A program made the position numbers and the translations under genes. A stretch of DNA of 64,000 bases. It comes from Sporosarcina aquimarina (GTDB taxonomy: Bacteria > Bacillota > Bacilli > Bacillales_A > Planococcaceae). How positions within the stretch are numbered: the stretch's first letter is position 1; each line of letters begins with the position of its first letter. The notes under the pieces were generated by a model. It did no database searches. It saw only the letters and a program-made list of their open reading frames with translations, and had not been told where the DNA came from. This document shows, one piece after another, positions 58,259 through 64,000 of the stretch. The stretch lies in the NCBI RefSeq assembly GCF_023715615.1, contig NZ_JAMBOM010000001.1, forward strand, positions 992,001-1,056,000, given 5' to 3'.

Positions 58259-59377
58259 GTGGAGCAAATCATAATTATTGGATCCGGAATTTTAGGTTCA
58301 TCTACTGCATACGAACTTGCAAAACGGGGTGCCTCTGTTACTGTGATTGACCGAAATGATTCTGGAAGTGCAACTAAAGCCGCTGCTGGGATTATTTGCC
58401 CTTGGTTATCACAACGCAGAAATCAGGATTGGTACAGACTTGTCCGAAATGGTGCTAAGCATTATAAAACACTTATCACCGAACTTGGAGTCCTAGGTGA
58501 GTCTGAAACAGGTTACCGTCAAGTAGGTGCCATCAGTTTGTTTACAGATGAGACTAAACTTGAAAAAGCATACGAGCGAGCACTTACAAGAAGAGAACAA
58601 GCACCTGAAATCGGTCATATTGAAAAACTCTCAGAAGCACAAACTAAGCAGTATTATCCTCCGATTGCTGAAGGATTTCAATCGATATACATATCCGGGG
58701 CTGCGCGAGTCGATGGACGCCAACTTCAACAAGCCCTGATTCGTGCTGCGAAGTATTATGGCGCAGTTTTTGTGGAGGGGAGTGCGACGCTTCGCAAAAA
58801 CGAAGACAATGCGATCCAAGTAGTATGCGAAAATCAAACCTACGACGCAGACAAAATTATTTTAACTACGGGTGCGTGGTCGCCGGATTTGAGTTCACTC
58901 AACATTCGTCTAACCGTTCGAGGTCAAAAAGCACAGATTATTCATATGGATCCGTTCAATGAGAACAGTTTGAACTGGCCGGTCGTGATCCCACCAGGTG
59001 ACCAATATTTACTCTCTCTTGATGATGGGCGAGTAATCGCAGGGGCGACACATGAAGACGAAGATGTTTTTCAACCCTCTATTACAGTAGGTGGGGTTCA
59101 AGAAGTGTTAACTAAAGCATTGGATGTAGCACCAGGATTAGAGAGTGCAGAATTGTTGGAAGTACGGACAGGCGTACGACCATTTACTCCTGGATTTCTA
59201 CCGGTCATTGGTTCATTACCAGAGCATCCGTCAATTTTTGTAGCAAATGGATTAGGGGCATCTGGACTTACTGCAGGACCATATTTAGGTAAATTACTAG
59301 CTCAGCAAATTTCAGGCGATCCAGTAGATATTGATCTATCGCCCTACTCAGTAGAGCAAGCAATTGAACTTCTATAA
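58259..59377 (+). CDS. FAD-dependent amino acid oxidase/dehydrogenase (DadA-like)
   Basis: 372 residues with the FAD motif GSGILGSSTAYELAKRG (residues 8-24) and the C-terminal FAD motif GFLPVIGSLPEHPSIFVANGLGASGLT in the DAO family. It probably oxidises an amino or N-methyl amine substrate, such as glycine or D-amino acids; the substrate is unknown. GTG 58259 follows AAAAGGAGG. Divergent from ilvE. Confidence 0.82.
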   Translation: MEQIIIIGSGILGSSTAYELAKRGASVTVIDRNDSGSATKAAAGIICPWLSQRRNQDWYRLVRNGAKHYKTLITELGVLGESETGYRQVGAISLFTDETKLEKAYERALTRREQAPEIGHIEKLSEAQTKQYYPPIAEGFQSIYISGAARVDGRQLQQALIRAAKYYGAVFVEGSATLRKNEDNAIQVVCENQTYDADKIILTTGAWSPDLSSLNIRLTVRGQKAQIIHMDPFNENSLNWPVVIPPGDQYLLSLDDGRVIAGATHEDEDVFQPSITVGGVQEVLTKALDVAPGLESAELLEVRTGVRPFTPGFLPVIGSLPEHPSIFVANGLGASGLTAGPYLGKLLAQQISGDPVDIDLSPYSVEQAIELL

Positions 59378-59397
59378 AAGAATCCGCTTACATTTTT

Positions 59398-59425
59398 CCT
59401 ATTTTAGAATAGGTCTTGTTTTCTT
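59398..59425 (+). terminator. Weak hairpin after the oxidoreductase gene
   Basis: CCTATT-TTAG-AATAGG followed by TCTTGTTTTC; the stem is short and AT-rich. Confidence 0.5.
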
Positions 59426-59443
59426 GATTGAGCATGCTATACT
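59416..59443 (+). promoter_or_regulatory. Promoter of xpt-pbuX
   Basis: TTGTTT (59416-59421), 16 bases, TATACT (59438-59443), with an extended -10 TGC before it. The start lies a few bases upstream of the riboswitch. Confidence 0.65.
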
Positions 59444-59464
59444 AAAGTCAAAATCGAATACATT

Positions 59465-59535
59465 CACTCATATAATAGCGGAGATATGGTCCGCAAGTTT
59501 CTACCGGTTTGCCTTAAACAAACTGACTATGAGAG
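59465..59535 (+). promoter_or_regulatory. Guanine riboswitch aptamer (purine class)
   Basis: CTCATA (59467-59472) pairs with TATGAG (59528-59533) as P1. P2 is GCGGA/TCCGC around ATATGG, and P3 has GTTTG/CAAAC. The specificity base lies in GACTATG, with C, which selects guanine or hypoxanthine over adenine. Loop and junction sequences match the B. subtilis xpt aptamer. Confidence 0.95.
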
Positions 59536-59600
59536 CAACGGACTTGAGAGGATCTGAAGAGTGACTACAGATTTTCGCTTGTTTTCATCTGGTGAATAGT

Positions 59601-59664
59601 AAGCCGTGATGACCTTTGCTCCACTCATAGATATGATTGGATGCGCGGGTCATACGGCTTTTTT
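59601..59664 (+). terminator. Riboswitch expression-platform terminator of xpt
   Basis: AAGCCGT-G-ATGACC pairs with GGTCATACGGCTT (one bulge), then six T residues. An alternative antiterminator can form from CTATGAG (59527-59533) with CTCATAG (59624-59630) and AGCAA (59534-59538) with TTGCT (59616-59620), which would exclude the terminator. Ligand binding to P1 frees the terminator, so guanine switches the genes off. Confidence 0.85.
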
Positions 59665-59685
59665 GTATGTCTGCCATACCACTGA

Positions 59686-60278
<593 letters not shown>

Positions 60279-60279
<1 letters not shown>

Positions 60280-61571
60280 TGAAAGCGACGCTTCTAGGAA
60301 TTCAACATCTGTTAGCTATGTATGCAGGTGCAATCCTAGTTCCACTAATCGTAGGTGGCGCGATTGGACTTACACCTAAACAGCTTACGTATCTCGTTTC
60401 TGTCGATATTTTGATGTGTGGTGTTGCAACCCTTCTACAAATTATGACAAATCGTTATTTTGGTATTGGACTTCCTGTCGTGCTCGGTTGTACGTTCACA
60501 GCTGTAGGACCGATGATCTCAATCGGAAACACGTTTGGCTTATCTGCAATCTATGGTTCTGTAATTGCGTCTGGTGTAATTATCGTACTCATCAGCGGAA
60601 TATTTGGGAAACTGGTCAAGTTTTTCCCGCCAGTTGTTACAGGTTCTGTGGTAACAATTATTGGAATTACACTAATTCCTGTTGCGATCAACAACATGGG
60701 TGGAGGACAGGGGGCGGCTGATTTTGGCTCTACTACAAATATCCTGTTGTCTTTCGGAACACTTGCATTCATCGTTCTCGTATACCGCTTTTCCACAGGC
60801 TTTTTACGGGCGATCGCAATCTTAATCGGCCTCGTTGGTGGAACTATCGCAGCGATGTTCATGGGTGTAGTTGACTTCTCAGCTGTACGAGAAGCCTCCA
60901 TGTTTCACGTCGCTCAACCATTCTTCATCGCTACACCAACATTCCAATGGCAACCAATTTTAACAATGACGATTGTTGCAATGGTCTCGCTCGTCGAGTC
61001 AACTGGAGTATACTTTGCACTCGGAGATATCTGTGAAAAAGACATAAAATCTAAAGATCTTGCAAAAGGGTATCGCTCAGAAGGTCTTGCATCTGTTCTC
61101 GGAGGATTTTTCAACGCATTTCCATATACGACTTTTTCTCAAAATGTTGGTCTTATTCAAATGTCCGGTGTGAAGTCTAGAAAGGTTCTTGTAATTACAG
61201 CTGGCATGCTGATTGGACTTGGTTTCATGCCGAAAGTTGCTGCAATTGCTACTGTTATTCCTAATGCTGTCCTTGGTGGAGCGATGGTTGCAATGTTTGG
61301 AATGGTCGTATCACAAGGAATTAAGATGCTCAGCACTGTTGTTGTTAAATCACAAGACAATGCAATGATTGTTGCGTGTTCAGTCGGAATTGGTCTTGGA
61401 GTATCAGTTGTACCAGAGCTGTTTGCGAAACTCCCTGAAGGCGTCCAACTATTGACGAGTAACGGAATCGTAGCAGGGAGCTTAACGGCGATTGCGCTAA
61501 ATATTATCTTCAATATGATTCCGAAGCGAAAGCGTAAAGAAGCAGTTGTGTTAACTGAACAAGAAGCATAA
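60279..61571 (+). CDS. pbuX: Xanthine permease (NCS2 family)
   Basis: 430-residue transporter with about 12-14 hydrophobic segments; VLGCTFTAVGPM and GLIQMSGVKSR are typical for the UraA/PbuX group. Together with Xpt it imports and uses xanthine under the guanine riboswitch. A bidirectional terminator follows. Confidence 0.95.
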
Positions 61572-61611
61572 AAAGAGTGGGAGCTAGTTGTTAGCTTCCC
61601 ACTCTTTTTTG
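61571..61611. terminator. Bidirectional terminator between pbuX and yqkF
   Basis: AAAAAGAGTGGGA pairs with TCCCACTCTTTTT, with inner GCTA/TAGC pairing, so it can serve both strands. Confidence 0.9.
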
Positions 61612-61625
61612 ATTCATGATGTAAG

Positions 61626-62528
61626 TCAAATTCGGTGCTGGTCGTATTTGTGTAATTCAAGATGTTTAGTTAGGGCATCAAGTTCTACATGACTAACGTC
61701 TGTCTCATAAGCGTAAACGGAGTCCATCAGCTGTTCGTGCGTGCGTGCTCCAACCAATGTAGTCGCTACAACATCTTTCTGAAGACAAAAATGAATCGCA
61801 GCTGCATGAAGTTTTTTTGTATGTGCTGTCAAATTATGTAAAACCTCACCTAGTGCAGGTTGCTTATAATTAACAAACGAGTCAGTCTGAGCCGCTCGTT
61901 TCTCACTTTCAGCTGTCAGAAGACCTTTCGCTAATGTCCCACGTACAATGACAGAAGCATCGTGTTCCTCAACCGTGGAAAACCATTCTTCAGGACGTCG
62001 ATCGAGCATATTGTATTGCATCATTACAGAAACAGCGCTACTGTTCTTCAAAAACTGTTGAATGACATTCGGACGGATTGATGAGATACCATACTGGCGG
62101 ATTATCCCTTCATCTTTTAAACGCTCAAACGCTTCAATCACTTCGTCAGCATTATCCTCCATAGTTCCACCGTGTAACTGATACAAATCGATATAATCCG
62201 TACTAAGTCTTCTGAGACTCTCTTTGACCCCTTCTATGATGTGTTCTTTAGAGGCATCCCAGTGCCAAGTTTTCCCATCAGGATTCATCTTATTTCCAAC
62301 CTTTGTAGCTAGGATGATGTCACCTCTCCGATTGCGGATTGCATGTCCGACGCCTTCTTCATTTGCTCCACCTTCATACAAATCTGCAGTGTCAAAGAAT
62401 GTGATGCCTGCATCTAGAGCGGCTGCAACGATATCGTCTACTTCGTTGCGATTCGTTGGTAGTGACATGCACCCAAGTCCCAGCTCGGAAATAGCTAGAT
62501 CACTTTTACCGAGTTTTCTTGTCTTCAT
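61626..62528 (-). CDS. yqkF: Aldo/keto reductase YqkF
   Basis: 300 residues. The AKR tetrad: Asp and Tyr in DTADLYEGGANEE, Lys in ATKVGNK, His in YQLHGG. ATG 62528 lies after GGAGGTG. Divergent to nudF as yqkF and yqkG are in B. subtilis. Physiological substrate unknown. Confidence 0.9.
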   Translation of the reverse strand: MKTRKLGKSDLAISELGLGCMSLPTNRNEVDDIVAAALDAGITFFDTADLYEGGANEEGVGHAIRNRRGDIILATKVGNKMNPDGKTWHWDASKEHIIEGVKESLRRLSTDYIDLYQLHGGTMEDNADEVIEAFERLKDEGIIRQYGISSIRPNVIQQFLKNSSAVSVMMQYNMLDRRPEEWFSTVEEHDASVIVRGTLAKGLLTAESEKRAAQTDSFVNYKQPALGEVLHNLTAHTKKLHAAAIHFCLQKDVVATTLVGARTHEQLMDSVYAYETDVSHVELDALTKHLELHKYDQHRI

Positions 62529-62550
62529 CCAAACACCTCCATTATCCCCA

Positions 62551-62559
62551 TGGTATACT
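62551..62559 (+). promoter_or_regulatory. Extended -10 promoter of nudF
   Basis: TGGTATACT (TG-N-TATACT) is 32 bases before the nudF start, with no clear -35. Confidence 0.55.
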
Positions 62560-62590
62560 GGACGAAACAAGAAAGAAAGTGGGGGATCTT

Positions 62591-63136
62591 ATGAAAAAAT
62601 TCGAAGAACGAACAGTAGTTAGTGAGACGCTATATAATGGGAAAATTATTAAATTACATGTAGACGAAGTTGAACTGCCTGACGGAAAACGTGCAAAGCG
62701 AGAGCTAGTCAAACACCCAGGAGCAGTTGCGATTATCGCCATTACAGAACACAACAAACTGATTCTCGTTGAACAGTTCAGGAAGGCACTTGAACGGTCA
62801 ATCATTGAAATCCCTGCTGGTAAAATAGAACCTGACGAGGATCCAGAAAAAACTGCAATCCGTGAGCTGGAAGAAGAAACAGGCTACCGAGCGAACGAAT
62901 TTACATATATCCAGTCTTTTGCAACTTCTCCGGGATTTGCAGATGAGATCATACATCTCTATTTAGCAAAATCTTTGGAAAAAGTGGAGAACCCTGCAGC
63001 GGGGGATGAGGACGAATTCATCAATCTTCTAGAATGTACGCTCGAAGAAGCGGAGGGAATGATGAATGATGGAAGAATCTATGATGCGAAAACAGCCTTT
63101 GCTGTTCTCTATATAAAAGAACTCCTGAAAAGTTGA
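62591..63136 (+). CDS. nudF: ADP-ribose pyrophosphatase (Nudix)
   Basis: Hydrolyses ADP-ribose to AMP and ribose 5-phosphate. 181 residues; the Nudix box starts GKIEPDEDP near residue 77 and continues through RELEEETGY. ATG 62591 follows GTGGGGGATCTT; a longer frame from 62519 is rejected. B. subtilis yqkG is at this place. Confidence 0.95.
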   Translation: MKKFEERTVVSETLYNGKIIKLHVDEVELPDGKRAKRELVKHPGAVAIIAITEHNKLILVEQFRKALERSIIEIPAGKIEPDEDPEKTAIRELEEETGYRANEFTYIQSFATSPGFADEIIHLYLAKSLEKVENPAAGDEDEFINLLECTLEEAEGMMNDGRIYDAKTAFAVLYIKELLKS

Positions 63137-63192
63137 ACTAATTATTACCGGACAAGCATAGAGTAGTACAAACTATTCGGAGGTGCATGTCT

Positions 63193-63708
63193 ATGGTTCG
63201 TTCGTTATCGTTTTTACAGTTGTTTGTAATTCTCGCCGTAGGTTACATAGGTGGCGTGTTACTCTATCGAGGTATTCCTGATGCTGATTTCTCATTTTTA
63301 GTTCAGCTTTACGATAGTCGTGCAGCACAGAACAGCTCCACTTCTTTACTGATTCAACTAGCATCGTTTCTTTCTTTTTACGTAGTGGCGATGATTTTGT
63401 CATTATCCAAGAGAACTAGTTGGTTCGTTATGCTGGTAGGGGCGCTGAAGGCGGTTTTGTTTGGGCTCGCTTCCGCGCATATTCTTGCTGGTGGAGTGAA
63501 TATGCTCGCTTACTCAGGATGGTGGTTCCCATTTAAATTACTAGGAACGTTCCTTGTAATAGTATTCTGTTGGACCCTTTCACCACCATTTTTCACACGC
63601 AAAACAGTCAAACGTTCTAACAATAGTAAACTTCCTCTTATGATTGTGGGTGTAGGACTTGTACTTTTCTTCGCAGATAAAGCTGCTTACAATCTCTTAG
63701 GAGGATAA
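63193..63708 (+). CDS. Membrane protein of unknown function, at the spoIIM position
   Basis: 171 residues with about four to five hydrophobic segments. The ATG at 63193 is 7 bases after GGAGGTG (63179-63185); the ATG at 63187 is too close. In B. subtilis spoIIM stands between nudF (yqkG) and fur, but this protein is shorter (171 versus about 214 residues) and I see no clear sequence match, so it is left unassigned. Confidence 0.7.
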   Translation: MVRSLSFLQLFVILAVGYIGGVLLYRGIPDADFSFLVQLYDSRAAQNSSTSLLIQLASFLSFYVVAMILSLSKRTSWFVMLVGALKAVLFGLASAHILAGGVNMLAYSGWWFPFKLLGTFLVIVFCWTLSPPFFTRKTVKRSNNSKLPLMIVGVGLVLFFADKAAYNLLGG

Positions 63709-63735
63709 AAGCGCTATAGGACGGTTTCCTTTCTA

Positions 63736-63765
63736 TTGTCATAACGAATGACGATTTGCTATAAT
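63736..63765 (+). promoter_or_regulatory. Promoter of the fur gene
   Basis: TTGTCA (63736-63741), 18 bases, TATAAT (63760-63765). The sequence around the -10 (CTATAATAGAATCAT) resembles a Per/Fur box; fur is under PerR control in B. subtilis. Confidence 0.6.
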
Positions 63766-63791
63766 AGAATCATTCTTGAGGGGGGCGTCCT

Positions 63792-64000
63792 ATGGAAAGC
63801 CGAATTGAACGCATAAAAAAACAATTACATGGGGCCAGCTATAAATTGACGCCTCAACGGGAAGCTACAGTCATGGTACTTCTGGAAAACGAGGCAGACC
63901 ATTTAAGCGCAGAAGATGTGTTTCTGCTTGTTAAAGAAAAAGCCCCAGAAATTGGTCTAGCTACTGTTTACAGAACACTAGAATTGTTAACTGAATTAAA
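63792..64000 (+). CDS. fur: Fur-family ferric uptake regulator, 5' part
   Basis: The gene runs off the window end. The visible 69 codons (MESRIERIKKQLHGASYKLTPQ...) show the Fur winged-helix region with DHLSAEDVFLLVKEKAPEIGLATVYRTLELL. This could be Fur or a paralogue such as Zur or PerR; position next to nudF and the spoIIM site favours Fur. Confidence 0.85.
   Translation, partial: MESRIERIKKQLHGASYKLTPQREATVMVLLENEADHLSAEDVFLLVKEKAPEIGLATVYRTLELLTEL

Overview
The window is chromosomal core DNA from a spore-forming low-GC Gram-positive of the order Bacillales. Gene order follows the Bacillus subtilis infB-to-recA-to-hfq and lexA-to-tkt regions, and proteins resemble B. subtilis homologues closely, often with matching lengths. 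Missing genes (ylxY, dapG, tepA, hflX, glnRA at their usual places) and frequent TTG starts suggest a Planococcaceae-type genus such as Sporosarcina; this placement is an inference. No tRNA, rRNA, prophage, insertion sequence or CRISPR array was seen.

Layout. 1-7.5 kb: translation and RNA genes (infB 3' part, ylxP, rbfA, truB, ribF, rpsO, pnp). 7.5-12.5 kb: M16 peptidase, ymxH and a dipicolinate/lysine cluster (dpaA, dpaB, asd, dapA). 12.6-17.6 kb: RNase J2, SpoIIIE, a GntR regulator. 17.7-22.5 kb: a nucleoside ABC importer of the BMP type. 22.7-28.5 kb: ymfF-ymfH-ymfI, ymfK, a RodZ-like protein and pgsA. 28.5-36.8 kb: cinA, recA, RNase Y, ymdB, spoVS, miaB, ricA, cotE. 36.9-43.5 kb: mutS, mutL, a hydrolase, miaA, hfq. 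43.5-45.5 kb: a TRIC-like membrane protein (minus strand) and ynbB. 45.58-46.36 kb: a non-coding array of 39 tandem 20-bp units. 46.4-51.7 kb: lexA facing yneA-yneB-ynzC, then tkt, sirA, yneF. 51.7-58.1 kb: a hydrolase, HMG-CoA lyase, thiolase, a YqkK-like protein, a menC/NAAAR-family enzyme, a YhcN-type lipoprotein, ilvE. 58.2-64 kb: a FAD oxidoreductase, a guanine riboswitch with xpt-pbuX, yqkF, nudF, an unassigned membrane protein and the start of a Fur-family gene.

How the genes work together. Several act in sporulation: dpaAB (spore dipicolinate), ymxH, spoIIIE (DNA translocation), spoVS, cotE (coat), ricA and sirA (entry and replication control), and a YhcN-type lipoprotein. A second group is the SOS response: recA, lexA and the yneA operon each have LexA-box-like sites. 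A third is RNA metabolism: pnp, RNase J2, RNase Y, hfq, miaA, miaB, truB. ymfI and ynbB, both reported to be needed for EF-P modification in B. subtilis, lie in the same window.

The least explained element is the 20-bp tandem array between the convergent genes ynbB and lexA. It has higher-order 141-bp and 80-bp duplications, no coding capacity, and probably lies in the ynbB 3' untranslated region. Other points of note are a likely CTG start for cotE, a cysteine-free RicA, an octapeptide repeat tract in IF2, a perfect cre site between ilvE and the oxidoreductase, and a Spo0A-box match upstream of sirA.
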